Origin: Arthrobacter oryzae
GTDB taxonomy: Bacteria > Actinomycetota > Actinomycetes > Actinomycetales > Micrococcaceae
Length of the DNA: 64,000 nt
NCBI RefSeq assembly: GCF_030812315.1
Contig: NZ_JAUSSM010000007.1
Span: 186,001-250,000, forward strand
Direction: 5' to 3'
Below the pieces are notes generated by a model that saw only the letters and a program-made list of their open reading frames with translations, did no database searches and was not told the origin of the DNA. Below, piece after piece: positions 26,726 through 36,010 of the stretch. Each line of letters opens with the position of its first letter. Position 1 is the first letter of the stretch. Position numbers and translations under genes: made by a program.

Positions 26726-28309
26726 CTAGAACCGGGTTGTGCCGCGGATCTTCCGGGGACGGCCGTCCGGGTCCACGAGAAGGCGGTTTGCCGGATCCGC
26801 CCAGAGACGCTGAAGGCGTGTCACCGGTTTTGTGCTGTGGTGCCGCACGTGTCCCTTGGGGCGGGGCGGGCGGCTGCCGGACTCGTGCCACTGGTCCAGG
26901 GCGTCGGCGGCAGCATCCCACAGTTTGAGCCCGGCCGCCGGGTCCTGAAGCCGGGGGTCACTCTGGTCCAGGCCCAGATGCTCGGCCCAGAGTTGGAGCC
27001 GGAGGCTGTGAGGCAGCAGTCGGGAAGCCCCCGGACCGGCCGTGGTGTCGATGACCGCGCAGGTGAGCTCGCTGTCCGTGGTCCAGGACCGCCGGTTGAA
27101 GTTGTCCGACCCGCACGTGAACCAGGCGTCGTCGATGATGCAGACCTTGGCGTGGATATAGATCGGAGTCCCGGAGGTGTTCTCCAGATTGAACACGCCG
27201 AATCTGTCGGGTGCAGCGCGCCTTATGGTCTCGATGGCGCGCAGTTGCCCGAGCCGCTTGGGTGGCCCGCCAAGAGGACCGTCGGAGTCCGGGTAGCGTG
27301 GCACCACGGCGATCACATTCAACCCGGGGTTCTGCTCGAGGGCAGCCGCGATTCCGGCGGCGACCTCTGCCGACCACAGGTACTGGTCCTCGATGTAGAT
27401 CAGCGAGCGGGCCAGGGCGAAAGCCTTGGTGTAGGCCCGGGCAATGCTCCGCTCACCACCGGGTGCGAACGGGAACGGCGGATGCTTCACACCGTAGGTG
27501 CGCAGCAGTTGGACTGCGTGAGGGCCAGCCGGTGGCGGTGGCGGCGCAGTCTCCGGCAGGGGCTCGGGATGCCGGGGCATATCGGCCAGGCGTTGCAGGA
27601 GCATCCGGTACGGTGTGCGCCGGTCCAGGGGATGGGGGTCATTCCACCTTTCCGCGAACAGCTCCAGCACATCAGCCACAACCGGTCCGCGCAGTTCGAG
27701 GGCGGCATCGTGCCACGGAGGTTGTTTCCCGTACCGGGGATCCATGTCTACCGCCTGCGGGTCTCCCGCGTGATCGGCGTCGTCCCGGCGGCTGTGGGAA
27801 AGGTCGATCCCGCCAACGAACGCGACGTCCCGCGAAGGGTCATTACGATTGCGGATGACGAACAGTTTCTGGTGATGGCAGCCGAAGAGGCGCACCCGCT
27901 GATCCAACAGCACCTCGCCGCCGGCGTCGTTGATCTGGCGGCTGAGGAGCTCGTTGGACCAGTTACTCATGGGGGCAGACACGCGCTCTCCGTGGGACCT
28001 CCAGACCAGGCCGCGCACTTCCACTCCCGCCCGGGCTAACCGCGCCAGCAACTCGCCGATCGTCGGCCCGTCCGCCGTAAGCCGCTCGTCGCCATCGCCA
28101 CGCCAGTCGGTGAACCACACACGGTCTCCCGCATGGAGGGCCGACAGCTCCTCATGCAGCCGGGCGAAGTAGGTGGCACCGTGAATCAGGGGCCGCACGA
28201 GGTTGCCCTCCGACCAGGACGGCGATCCCGCGTTGCCCGCGTGCACGTCGGTGGCCACATTGCCCCACTCAGTGCTACTCAGGAACCAATAACCAGCACT
28301 ACTGTCCAC
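26726..28309 (-). CDS. Phospholipase D-like protein (two HKD motifs)
   Basis: This 527-residue protein starts at a GTG. It has the two half-sites of the PLD superfamily: HHQKLFVIRNRND from about residue 145 and IHAKVCIIDDAWFTCGSDN near residues 380-400. Each gives the His and Lys of HxKxxxxD, with Asp and Asn/Ser partners. A single chain with two HKD motifs makes one active site for phosphodiester chemistry on phospholipids or nucleic acids. No signal peptide or TM segment is evident. It stands alone, ending at a family hairpin; the substrate is not predictable. Confidence 0.85.
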   Translation of the reverse strand: MDSSAGYWFLSSTEWGNVATDVHAGNAGSPSWSEGNLVRPLIHGATYFARLHEELSALHAGDRVWFTDWRGDGDERLTADGPTIGELLARLARAGVEVRGLVWRSHGERVSAPMSNWSNELLSRQINDAGGEVLLDQRVRLFGCHHQKLFVIRNRNDPSRDVAFVGGIDLSHSRRDDADHAGDPQAVDMDPRYGKQPPWHDAALELRGPVVADVLELFAERWNDPHPLDRRTPYRMLLQRLADMPRHPEPLPETAPPPPPAGPHAVQLLRTYGVKHPPFPFAPGGERSIARAYTKAFALARSLIYIEDQYLWSAEVAAGIAAALEQNPGLNVIAVVPRYPDSDGPLGGPPKRLGQLRAIETIRRAAPDRFGVFNLENTSGTPIYIHAKVCIIDDAWFTCGSDNFNRRSWTTDSELTCAVIDTTAGPGASRLLPHSLRLQLWAEHLGLDQSDPRLQDPAAGLKLWDAAADALDQWHESGSRPPRPKGHVRHHSTKPVTRLQRLWADPANRLLVDPDGRPRKIRGTTRF

Positions 28310-28529
28310 TCTCGTCGTTCCCTTCGGGACCTGGGGCCGGTCTTTCGGCGTCCGGCCTACTCAGTAGCCTACGACTGCGGCGATCAATGTCATCCGGTGA
28401 CGGCGTTGTCCTGGCAATCCCGGACGTCTGGACACAGGCAGCCGCCGGATTTTTAGAACCGGGAAGTTCCGGAAATGCCGGCGGGATCACCTGCGGGAGT
28501 GTCGCGGGTGCTCATGCCGGGGCCCTTCC

Positions 28530-29003
28530 TTAGAGGCGGAGTTCCATAAAAACGCTGTTGTGATCCGGGACGTAATCGGCGAAAGGCGGGCACTCGGTGA
28601 AACCGTTGCGGGCATACAGGCGCCGCGCCGGAGCAAAGTAGTCCTCGGTGCCGGTCTCTAGGTAGACGCGCTCAAGACTGCGGTCGCGGGCGTCGTCCAG
28701 GATGTGCCGGAGCATCAGCGTGGCCACGCCCCGCCCCCGAGCCTTTGCCGTGGTGCGCATGGATTTGATCTCGCCGTGTCCGGGGGACCCGGGCGGGGAA
28801 TCCAGGACCTTGAGGGCGCCGCACCCCAGCAGGCTGCCGGCCTCGCGGGCCGTCCAAAACGTGATGGACGGCGCGGACAGGGCCGAGTGGTCCAGCGCGT
28901 GGACGCTTTCGGCGGGGGAGGTGGCGAACATGTCCGCCAGGTGTTCGCTCAGGAGCTGATGGACGTCTTGGCGTGCGGGGTCATCCCGGTCAATGGAAAT
29001 CAC
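28530..29003 (-). CDS. GNAT-family N-acetyltransferase
   Basis: The 157-residue protein is a single GNAT domain. KSMRTTAKARGRGVATLML is motif A with the R/Q-x-x-G-x-G/A acetyl-CoA pyrophosphate loop. VYLETGTEDYFAPARRLYAR then NGFTECPPFADY is motif B, with the tyrosine that often acts as general acid. The pattern resembles the YsnE/PhnO-like branch that acetylates small amines, but the acceptor is unknown. It is monocistronic, with a hairpin upstream that ends the neighbouring transporter transcript. About 220 bp separate it from the phospholipase gene, and I see nothing in them. Confidence 0.85.
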   Translation of the reverse strand: MISIDRDDPARQDVHQLLSEHLADMFATSPAESVHALDHSALSAPSITFWTAREAGSLLGCGALKVLDSPPGSPGHGEIKSMRTTAKARGRGVATLMLRHILDDARDRSLERVYLETGTEDYFAPARRLYARNGFTECPPFADYVPDHNSVFMELRL

Positions 29004-29023
29004 GTCTTTTAATGTATGCCAAA

Positions 29024-29050
29024 CGGCAGGACCCTTGCCGGGTCCTGCCG
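29024..29050. terminator. Terminator of the PrpF-transporter unit
   Basis: Perfect 11-bp arms CGGCAGGACCC and GGGTCCTGCCG flank TTGCC. On the minus strand the stem is followed by TTT. It lies downstream of the transporter gene and just upstream of the GNAT start, and is unrelated to the CGGACGACGGCGGG family. Confidence 0.75.
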
Positions 29051-29191
29051 TCGACGTGTGGGGTGCACGCTCCTGCGCCCGTCTTTCGGGCTACCTGTTG
29101 CGATGGAGTGCAGGGAGCGGCTCCCGTACGCCCGCCGGCATCTGCCGGCAGTCTTTGGGCCGCGGGGTTCAGCCAGCCGCGGCCGGAGAAC

Positions 29192-30637
29192 TCACATGAT
29201 GCCGGTGGGTACCAGCAGCGCCCAGGCCAGTGCCGGAGCCGCCAGCACCACGCCGCCCGCGTACATCATCAGCTGCTTGTAGACGCGCTGACGGTCGTCC
29301 TCCCGGGCGTTGGCAACCACCAGGGCGCCGTCCGTGGAGAAGGGCGAGACATCCACAACGGTGGCGGCGATGGCCAGTGCCGCAACCGTCCCGGACGCAC
29401 TCAGCGAACTGGTGGCCAGCAGCGGACCCGCCAGTGGGATGAACGCGGTGAGCAGCGCCGTCGAAGACGCGAAAGCCGAGCCGACGCCGATGACGTAGCA
29501 GAGAACCAGCGCCACCAGAAGGGGAGCGCCGAGTGCCAGTGCCTGCTCGGCGAGGGTGTCGATGACGCCCACATGCTGGAGGAGGGAGACGTAGGTGATC
29601 ATGCCGGCGACCAGCAGGACGGTGGACCAGGAAACGCCGCCAATGAAGGTGCGGTGTTCCTTGATGTTGACAAACGCCAGGAGAAGACCGGCGGAGAGGG
29701 CAACGAAGCCGATCGGCATGTGGAAGCCAAGCGCGCAGACGAGCATGGCGGCAATCAGCGCCAGCGTCAGGATCTGCTGGCCGTGCGGGCGGCCGATGGT
29801 GGGCGAGTCGAAGTCGGCAAGCTGGCCGCTCTCGCCATCACGCAACTTGCCCAGCAGGGCGAAGAGGACCACCGTCAGGACCGAGAGGATCAGGTTGATC
29901 GCGAAGCTGGCGGTGAACAGCGTGCCCTGGGAAATGGGGAAGCCGTTCTTGACCGCAATATCGTGCACCAGCACACCGGCGACGGACAGAGGAGAGAACC
30001 CGCCCGCGTGGGCACCGTTGATGATGAAGGCGCCCATCAGTACCGGGTGAATGCGGGACTCGTAAGCCAGGCCAATGGCAGCCGGTGCCAGCAGGGCCAC
30101 TGCGGCGGGGGAGAAGGTGCCCAAGGCTGTGAGGGCTGCGGCCATCAGGAAAAACACCCAGGGCAGCAGGAGGGTTTTGCCCCTGACGAGGCGCACACAG
30201 GTCTGGACGATGATGTCGATCGTGCCGTTCCGCTGCGCCATGCTGAAGAAATAAGTGACACCAATGATGGTGATGACGATGTTGGCCGGGAAATCCGCAA
30301 GGATCTCCTTGTCCGTCATGCCCAGCATGAAATAGCCGACGCCGAAGGACGCCACCAGCCCCATCACGCCGATGTTCAGGGGCCACTTGGTGGCGACGAC
30401 GAACATCACCACGAGGATGATGAGCGGAATGATCTGGACAGCGGTCATGGTCGGCTCCGGTTCCGCGGTGGGCGCCTGGTTGAAGACGCCTCCCGCCAGA
30501 ACAAGGGCGACCAAACCAAGGAGGGTGATACCGACCACCGCCATCAGCAGGATACGGCGGCGGCGGGCAGGACGCCCGGAATGTTGGTCCTGAGTCTCTT
30601 CCACAGTGCCGGTGGTGCGTTGCGCAGTCTTAGTCAT
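29192..30637 (-). CDS. MatC/SLC13-like dicarboxylate transporter
   Basis: I start at the ATG at 30637 because GAGGAG lies seven bases upstream; an ATG at 30652 overlaps the prpF stop. The 481-residue product has a basic Gln-rich N-terminus, one TM segment, then MTAVQIIPLIILVVMFVVAT resembling the MatC dicarboxylate-carrier N-terminal domain. Ten or more further TM segments follow, including GAFIINGAHAGGFSPLSVAG and the related SPFSTDGALVVANA near the C-terminus. These inverted P-loop motifs are typical of DASS-type carriers. Pairing with a PrpF isomerase suggests uptake of a di- or tricarboxylate for isomerisation. Confidence 0.8.
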   Translation of the reverse strand: MTKTAQRTTGTVEETQDQHSGRPARRRRILLMAVVGITLLGLVALVLAGGVFNQAPTAEPEPTMTAVQIIPLIILVVMFVVATKWPLNIGVMGLVASFGVGYFMLGMTDKEILADFPANIVITIIGVTYFFSMAQRNGTIDIIVQTCVRLVRGKTLLLPWVFFLMAAALTALGTFSPAAVALLAPAAIGLAYESRIHPVLMGAFIINGAHAGGFSPLSVAGVLVHDIAVKNGFPISQGTLFTASFAINLILSVLTVVLFALLGKLRDGESGQLADFDSPTIGRPHGQQILTLALIAAMLVCALGFHMPIGFVALSAGLLLAFVNIKEHRTFIGGVSWSTVLLVAGMITYVSLLQHVGVIDTLAEQALALGAPLLVALVLCYVIGVGSAFASSTALLTAFIPLAGPLLATSSLSASGTVAALAIAATVVDVSPFSTDGALVVANAREDDRQRVYKQLMMYAGGVVLAAPALAWALLVPTGIM

Positions 30638-30648
30638 GGTGGTTCTCC

Positions 30649-31764
30649 TCATTGAGTGGCTACCGCGAGGTGGGTCTCGGCGGCGCTGCCGAGGGCCTCG
30701 GGGAGATGGATGATGGTGGTGGCCAGGGTCCGGGCCGTACGGTCGACGCCGACGAGCAGGGTTCCGTCCTGTTCCTCGGTCCAGGTCTCGATGACCCCCG
30801 CCGGGGTCCGCAGTTTCAGGGTGGCTCCCAGACTGTGGCCGGTAATGGCATGCAGCACGGTGCCCGGTGTCCGGGCTGCCAGCGTCAGGGCGATGCTGCC
30901 GGTGATAGCCAGTGCCGGGTGCGGCCGGCCCATTGAGAGCATCATGACGTTGAGGTTGCAGCCGGTGTCCGCGGGTCCCGGGGCGGAGGCAATGGCGAGC
31001 TTGGGTATCGCGCGCGCCGCCGCCGCGGTTGTGGCTGCCAGTCCCATGCGCACTGCCGCCTGCCGTCGGATCTGTTCCAACGTCTCAAGCTGCAGTTCCA
31101 CACCGGGCAGCCAGCTGTCGTACCGGCCGGCATCCAGGCCAAGGTCTTCGGCCCGGACGATCACCACAGGCGCTCCGGCGTCGACCATGGAAACTGTCCA
31201 GCGGGTTCCTCCGGCGGTGATGGTGTCTGTCGTTGCACCGCTGGGAAGCAAAGCCCCGGTGGTCTTGCCGGCCGGGTCCTGGAATCCGAGCCCCACGCGG
31301 TAGCCAGGGAATGGCACGCCGGGCATCTGTGCATCGGGAACGATGGGCAGGGCGCCGGCGGGGGTGGCCACGCGCTGGACGATGATCTGGCCCGTATTGG
31401 TGTTGCGGGTGACGATCCGGGTGACGTCCCCGCTGGGGACCACCCATCCCTTTTCGATGGCGTACAGGCCCACTACCGCCGAGCAGTTCCCGCAGTTGCT
31501 GCCCCAGTCCACCGCGGCTTCTTCTATGCCCACCTGTGCAAAGGTGAAATCGACGTCGACGTCCTCCTCGGCTGGCCGGTGCAGGATCATTGCCTTGCTG
31601 GTGGTCGATGTTGCCCCGCCCACGCCGTCGATCTGCCGCGAGTCGGGGCTACCGAACACTCGGGGCAGCAATGAGTCCAGGCTCGTGCTGTCATTCAGAT
31701 GTGCGGCGTCGAACACCCAGCATTTGCTGGTGCCTCCGCGCATCCACTCCGCTTCGATCTTCAT
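30649..31764 (-). CDS. PrpF-family isomerase/tautomerase
   Basis: The ATG at 31764 follows GGAAGA and gives 371 residues of typical length. PrpF proteins have a diaminopimelate-epimerase-like fold and shift double bases in unsaturated polycarboxylates such as aconitate, methylitaconate or oxalomesaconate. Visible motifs are MRGGTSKCWVF near the start, DGVGGATSTTSKAMI, WGSNCGNCSAVVG with paired cysteines, and NLNVMMLSMGRPHPAL. It is co-transcribed with a MatC-like carrier and faces a LysR gene. 4-Oxalomesaconate or methylitaconate-type substrates are possible; sequence alone does not decide. Confidence 0.87.
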   Translation of the reverse strand: MKIEAEWMRGGTSKCWVFDAAHLNDSTSLDSLLPRVFGSPDSRQIDGVGGATSTTSKAMILHRPAEEDVDVDFTFAQVGIEEAAVDWGSNCGNCSAVVGLYAIEKGWVVPSGDVTRIVTRNTNTGQIIVQRVATPAGALPIVPDAQMPGVPFPGYRVGLGFQDPAGKTTGALLPSGATTDTITAGGTRWTVSMVDAGAPVVIVRAEDLGLDAGRYDSWLPGVELQLETLEQIRRQAAVRMGLAATTAAAARAIPKLAIASAPGPADTGCNLNVMMLSMGRPHPALAITGSIALTLAARTPGTVLHAITGHSLGATLKLRTPAGVIETWTEEQDGTLLVGVDRTARTLATTIIHLPEALGSAAETHLAVATQ

Positions 31765-32003
31765 TGTTCTTCCACATCTCCTCATGCCTCGGTTCCTTCA
31801 AGGGCCCTGATAAGAGATTGATCCGGATCACAAATTAAGACAATGTTCAATAATTGAAGGGGGATGTAGGATTGCTTCAATCATTGCCGTCGTATGGACA
31901 GTGCGCGATCTTTCGGAGGTTTCGGCGTGCGCTAATGGCCCAGAGCGCAGGCAATGCAGGCGCCCGTGTAGGAAATTAACCAAATCAGTGGAGGGGTGAA
32001 GTG
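31765..32003. promoter_or_regulatory. Divergent LysR-PrpF control region
   Basis: Between prpF and lysR the DNA is AT-richer. TTCAATAATTGAA at 31846-31858 is a palindrome around one base and fits the LysR T-N11-A box. A related half, TTCAATCATTG, follows about 20 bp on. A GGAGGGG just before 32004 is the lysR ribosome binding site. Confidence 0.6.
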
Positions 32004-32942
32004 ATGCTTCACGACGACGAGCAGCATCTTTTCGATATGAGGCGCCTTGCGCTGCTGCTGGAGGTCGTGGAACAGGGATCCATCACGGCCGCCGCCGATC
32101 TGATGATGTACTCGCCCTCTGCCGTCTCGCAGCAATTGCGCAAGCTCGAACAGGAGGTGGGGCAGCCCCTGCTCAACCGCCGCTCCCGTGGTGTGGTGCC
32201 CACCGAAGCCGGCCAGGTGCTGGCAGGCCATGCGCGCCAGATCATCCGGCAAATGCGGGCTGCCCAGTCTGACCTGGACCAGATCGCCGGCCTTAAACGG
32301 GGGGCTCTGACCGTGGGTACTTTTCCCACGCTGGCAGGGTCCTTCCTGCCCATCGTCATCCGCGCCTTCAAGAAGAGGTACCCGGCCATCAGCCTCTCGC
32401 TGCGCAGCGCGCGCTTCGATGAACTGGTGGCGGACCTGCAATCAGGGGTCACCGGCCTGTGCCTGCTGTGGGACTATCCCTGGAACAGGTTCCATGACGA
32501 CTCCATCCGGGTAACGGAGGTCTTTCGCGAGAGCACCGTGATCCTGGTGGCCGCCAGCCACCCGCTTGCCGACCGGGAGCAGGTGAGCATGGAAGACCTA
32601 CGCAACGAATCGTGGATTGTGCGTGCGGAGGCGCACCCCGTGGTGGAAGTGCTCCAGCGCTCCGCCCACGACGCGGGCTTCAAACCGACCCTTGGATTCC
32701 TCGCCAACGACTACGGGGAAGCCCAGGCCATGGTCAGCGTCGGCATGGGAGTGGCCATGGTGCCCAAAACCGCCGTTGCCCTTCAGCACCCGGACGTCCG
32801 GGTGCTCAGCCTCGGGGACGCTGCCCCCTTGCGCCGCGTCCTGCTCGCCCAGCGCCAGGACAAGGTTTACGCACCGGCAGAGGTGGCTTTCCACTCCACG
32901 CTGCTCGAAATTGCCCGCGAACGGGCCGGCGACTACCTCTAA
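32004..32942 (+). CDS. LysR-family regulator of the PrpF-transporter unit
   Basis: The ATG at 32004 has GGAGGGG upstream; an adjacent GTG at 32001 is the alternative. The 312-residue protein has an N-terminal winged helix with LLLEVVEQGSITAAADLM and SPSAVSQQLRKLEQEVG. A two-lobed substrate-binding domain begins near RGALTVGTFPTLAGSFLP. It is transcribed away from prpF, the usual LysR layout for activation of a divergent target. The inducer is presumably the tri- or dicarboxylate handled by the unit. It is full length and intact, unlike the LysR remnant at 33489-34160. Confidence 0.9.
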   Translation: MLHDDEQHLFDMRRLALLLEVVEQGSITAAADLMMYSPSAVSQQLRKLEQEVGQPLLNRRSRGVVPTEAGQVLAGHARQIIRQMRAAQSDLDQIAGLKRGALTVGTFPTLAGSFLPIVIRAFKKRYPAISLSLRSARFDELVADLQSGVTGLCLLWDYPWNRFHDDSIRVTEVFRESTVILVAASHPLADREQVSMEDLRNESWIVRAEAHPVVEVLQRSAHDAGFKPTLGFLANDYGEAQAMVSVGMGVAMVPKTAVALQHPDVRVLSLGDAAPLRRVLLAQRQDKVYAPAEVAFHSTLLEIARERAGDYL

Positions 32943-33080
32943 GCGCACAATCCGAGCGGAATGCGGCGGCTGCCTCCCGTCGTCGTCCCGTATCCCCTTC
33001 CAGGCCGCCCTTCGGCCCTACCGGGATGACGCTGGAAGGCCTATCTTTGACCTGATACAGCCCGAGGGAAAGGAACGACG

Positions 33081-33386
33081 ATGTTCGCTTTGCAGGTCAG
33101 CTATCCGGTCCGGGACTATGAGGCTTTCAAGAAAGTGTTCGACACGGATCCTGTAGGCCGCGCTGCCTTGGGTGCCAGGTCTGTCCGCCTGTTCAGGGAT
33201 GCAGACGACCCGAACAGCGTGACCGTGCTCCTCGACTTCGACACCAAGGATGCTGCGAACGTCTTTCTGGAACGACTCCGTAGCGACGTGTGGGACAAGC
33301 CGGAGGTGATAGGGCAGCTGATGACCGCAGCGCCCACAGCCAGGATCCTGGAGGAGACGGCCCGCGAGGGCCAGGGCGCGGGCTGA
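33081..33386 (+). CDS. Small ferredoxin-like-fold protein, unrecognised
   Basis: This 101-residue protein has a good AAGGA binding site. It opens with FALQVSYPVRDYEAFKKVFD, later SVTVLLDFDTKDAANVFLERL. The beta-alpha-beta spacing and length resemble the dimeric alpha-beta barrel group that includes antibiotic-biosynthesis monooxygenases, but no family signature is certain. It has no catalytic residues I can name. It stands alone between the lysR gene and decayed hairpins at 33396-33472. The function is unknown. Confidence 0.65.
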   Translation: MFALQVSYPVRDYEAFKKVFDTDPVGRAALGARSVRLFRDADDPNSVTVLLDFDTKDAANVFLERLRSDVWDKPEVIGQLMTAAPTARILEETAREGQGAG

Positions 33387-33395
33387 CCGCTGAGA

Positions 33396-33472
33396 ATCCG
33401 GCGGGAGGTCACGCCGTCGTCCGTTCATTCCCGAACGCGCGTGTTCGGCCGGGTACCCGCCGTCGTCCGTTC
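33396..33472. repeat. Decayed copies of the intergenic hairpin
   Basis: A broken copy, GGCGGGAGGTCACGCCGTCG and then TCCG, is followed about 45 bp on by a lone right arm, CCCGCCGTCGTCCG. A small stem CCGAAC-N6-GTTCGG lies between them. Left arms are lost or degenerate, so this looks like an eroded pair of the hairpins seen elsewhere in the window. Confidence 0.6.
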
Positions 33473-33488
33473 CTGCGGGTGTAGCCGG

Positions 33489-34160
33489 TCAGGATGTGGA
33501 CCGCGTGTCGAACGCCGCCGCCGATTCCCGGAGCAGGCGCGCGACTGTGTCCACGGGCATGCTGGCTGCCCGCCGCCCGTCGAACCGTCGCAGGACGATG
33601 CGCCGCGTGCCCAGTCCAGGGACGTCCAGGACGTCCACCCCGTCATGGCTGACGCCGCTCAACGCCAAGGTGGGTACGATGGCGACACCCTCGCCCGCCG
33701 CGACGAGTGCCAGTGCGGTCAGCGTTTCGTGATACCGATGCACCGTCTCCATCTGGGCACCCGCGGACTGACGGAGCCGACCGAGCACCGCAGCGTTGGC
33801 TGCGGAGGAGTCGACGCCTAGCCAGGGAAGTGGCAGATTCCCAAGGTCGATGTTCTCTGTAGTGAGCAGGGCACCCGCGGGAACCACCAGTTTCCAGGGC
33901 TCGTCCAGTAGGGGCTCCTCGATCATTCCGGCGGAAAGTGCTTGTTGGACGGTCGTCGTCGAATCGAGCTCGACCACAACGGAGTCGAGCGCGCGCTGCC
34001 GGAGCAGGCGCAGCAAGGCAGGGAAGTCGTCTTCAATCAGCCGGATCTGCAATTGGGGGTACCGGATGCGCCACTCGGGCAGACGCGGGATCACCACCGT
34101 GCGGACAAAACTGGTGAATCCGCCCACTACACGCATTAGGCAATCGCCACTTCTAAACAC
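33489..34160 (-). pseudogene. Headless LysR regulator (effector domain only)
   Basis: The frame encodes only a LysR substrate-binding domain. It opens at MRVVGGFTSFVRTVVIPRL, the usual start of that domain just after the linker helix, and runs on to the C-terminal HETLTALALVAAGEGVAIVP. The roughly 85-residue winged helix-turn-helix that should precede it is absent: upstream DNA leads straight to the next gene at 34223. Without it the product could not bind DNA in the LysR manner. I read this as a truncated gene near eroded hairpins; a stand-alone sensor domain is unlikely. Confidence 0.75.
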
Positions 34161-34222
34161 ATAGCCCGCATCTCCACTCCGCCCAGCGGATGGCAGCCGG
34201 GCATCACCCCTGAAAGGACATC

Positions 34223-34570
34223 ATGGAACTGCTGTTTGAAATTTCCGGCTGGGCAGGCGCGGTGGCGATACTCAGCGCGTTCCTGGCTGTGTCCATGGGG
34301 TGGATGAAGGCTGGCAAGGGCTTCCAGGCCGCGAATCTGCTGGGTGCCTGTGCCTTCATTATCAATGGCGCCTTCCACGAAGCATGGCCGTCCGTGGTCA
34401 CGAATATTGCCTGGTTCCTCATTTCCGCAGTGGCGCTTCTTCGCATGCGGTCCACACGGGATTCGCCGTCAGCCGCTGCTGAGGCCCCGCCGGTGCAGTT
34501 CCCTGGCGTCCCTCACACCACCGGCCAACTGGCCATCGTTGAAGCGCCTCGAGCAGCCAGCTTTACTTAA
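34223..34570 (+). CDS. CBU_0592-type small membrane protein
   Basis: The 115-residue protein follows AAAGGA. It has three hydrophobic segments at roughly residues 5-24, 35-52 and 57-73. The segments ISGWAGAVAILSAFLAVS, GFQAANLLGACAFIINGA and WPSVVTNIAWFLISAVALLR match the CBU_0592-like family of small integral membrane proteins (GWxGA..., NLLGA...NG, P...N..W). Members have no established function. The C-terminal tail of about 40 residues is hydrophilic and Pro/Ala-rich. It is followed at once by hairpin copies at 34571-34623 and appears monocistronic. Confidence 0.75.
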   Translation: MELLFEISGWAGAVAILSAFLAVSMGWMKAGKGFQAANLLGACAFIINGAFHEAWPSVVTNIAWFLISAVALLRMRSTRDSPSAAAEAPPVQFPGVPHTTGQLAIVEAPRAASFT

Positions 34571-34623
34571 GCCGACGACGGCGGGTAAGGCCGACGACGG
34601 CGGGACGTCCCGCCGTCGTCCGC
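34571..34623. terminator. Family hairpin with a duplicated left arm
   Basis: The main stem, 34590-34623, pairs GCCGACGACGGCGGG with its complement around ACGT, with one mismatch. The same left arm is repeated at 34571-34585, followed by TAAG, giving a 19-bp tandem duplication. Confidence 0.85.
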
Positions 34624-34813
34624 TCACCTAGCCGGGCTCCCCGGTAGGCTCCGGTCGGCCGCGGCCCACGGATCCAAACGATCCCTTCCGTTCACCGTCC
34701 CGAAACCGTTAGGGCCATACCCGTTCTTCCGCAGAAGGAAGTCTTTTCACACACCGGCCCGGCGACCCATCGCCCGGTCAACGAATCGACCCAGCTGCAC
34801 CAAGGAGAACCCT

Positions 34814-35884
34814 GTGTTCCTGAAAACAAAGACCTTGAAAACAACGACGGCGGCAGCCGTCCTGGCGTTCGGCCTCCTTGCGTCCCAGCCCGCCAATGCA
34901 GCCAACAACACCTCCGACAGCGCCTCCAACAGCGTCCCCAACAACGATGCGTTCACCTTTGGCGTCATCGGCGACATCCCCTACGGCGACGCCGAAATCG
35001 CCAAGTTCCCGTCCCGCATCCAGGACATCAACGCCGACAGCGCGCTGAACTTCGTCACCCACGTGGGCGACATCAAGAACGGCTCCTCGGTCTGCTCGGA
35101 CGAGTACTTCGCCAACATCCGGTCACAGTTCGACACCTTCGAGCACCCGCTTGTCTTCACCCCGGGCGACAACGAGTGGGTGGACTGCCACCGCACCAAC
35201 AACGGCGCCTACAACCCGCTGGAACGGCTGGACAAGCTGCGGGAAGTTTTCTTCGACGAGCCCGGCCAGACCCTGAGCGCCACCATGCCGGTCAAGACCC
35301 AGGAGAACCTTGGGCTTCCGGAAAATGTCCGTTTCACCCAGAACCGCGTGGCCTTCTCCGTGGTGAACATTCAGGGCAGCAACAACTCGCTGCTTCCGTG
35401 GAGCGGCCTGGGCGAAACCACTCCCACGCCCGAGCAGCTGGCCGAAGTTGAGCACCGGACGGATGCCGTCCTGGACCAGATACGCGCCACGTTCACTGAC
35501 GCCGAGCGCCGCAACGACCGCGCCGTGGTGCTGATGACGCAGGCCGACATGTTCGATCCGTCGCTGCTCGCCGCGGCTACTGCCAGCCCGGAAACGGTCT
35601 CCGGGTTCCGTGAGATCGTTGGGGCCATCATTGAAGAGACCAACCGCTTTGACCGCCCGGTCTATCTCATCAACGGCGACAGCCACGTCTTTGCCGAGAA
35701 CCAGCCGCTCGCAGCCGGATCGCCGTGGCTGGCGATCTACGGCCAGCCCGCCGCGGATGACCTGCAGCGCATCACCGTGGACGGATCCGCCAACGCCACC
35801 AACTACGTCAGGTTCACGGTGGCCGGCAACAGCAGCGACCGCGGAAGTGTCCTGAGCTGGGAGAAGATCCCCTTCAGCCAGTAG
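34814..35884 (+). CDS. Secreted metallophosphoesterase-like protein
   Basis: This 356-residue protein starts at a GTG after AAGGAG. A basic Sec signal ends near QPANA-A, so it is exported. The core has the metallophosphoesterase blocks: GVIGDIPYGD, VTHVGDIKNG, TPGDNEWVDCHR and YLINGDSHVF (Asp, Asp/Asn, Asn/Asp and His ligands). These set up a two-metal site for phosphate ester hydrolysis. A GTTCACC at 34690 upstream is reminiscent of a PhoP half-site but is single. It is monocistronic, with a strong hairpin terminator after it. The substrate is unknown. Confidence 0.8.
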   Translation: MFLKTKTLKTTTAAAVLAFGLLASQPANAANNTSDSASNSVPNNDAFTFGVIGDIPYGDAEIAKFPSRIQDINADSALNFVTHVGDIKNGSSVCSDEYFANIRSQFDTFEHPLVFTPGDNEWVDCHRTNNGAYNPLERLDKLREVFFDEPGQTLSATMPVKTQENLGLPENVRFTQNRVAFSVVNIQGSNNSLLPWSGLGETTPTPEQLAEVEHRTDAVLDQIRATFTDAERRNDRAVVLMTQADMFDPSLLAAATASPETVSGFREIVGAIIEETNRFDRPVYLINGDSHVFAENQPLAAGSPWLAIYGQPAADDLQRITVDGSANATNYVRFTVAGNSSDRGSVLSWEKIPFSQ

Positions 35885-35894
35885 GCACAGCCGG

Positions 35895-35937
35895 AAGCGG
35901 ACGACGGCGGGATACCCCCGCCGTCGTCCGCTTTTCT
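35895..35937. terminator. Family hairpin with 17-bp stem and T-tract
   Basis: AAGCGGACGACGGCGGG pairs perfectly with its complement around ATACC, followed by TTT. This is the most complete intrinsic terminator of the family in the window and closes the phosphoesterase gene. Confidence 0.92.
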
Positions 35938-36010
35938 GTTATGGGGCTGCTGGAGCCTACCGGCAGCTCGGTCCCCGCTTCGGGCTCCACAAAAGCTTAA
36001 GAATCCATTT

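Noticed and set aside
28973..30655. A 560-codon plus-strand frame opposite the MatC-like gene
   Set aside because: It is Gln/Gly/Asp-rich low-complexity shadow coding; the minus strand has TM segments and a proper start.
34690..34696. PHO box before the phosphoesterase gene
   Set aside because: GTTCACC occurs once without a clear second 11-bp unit, which is too weak to call.
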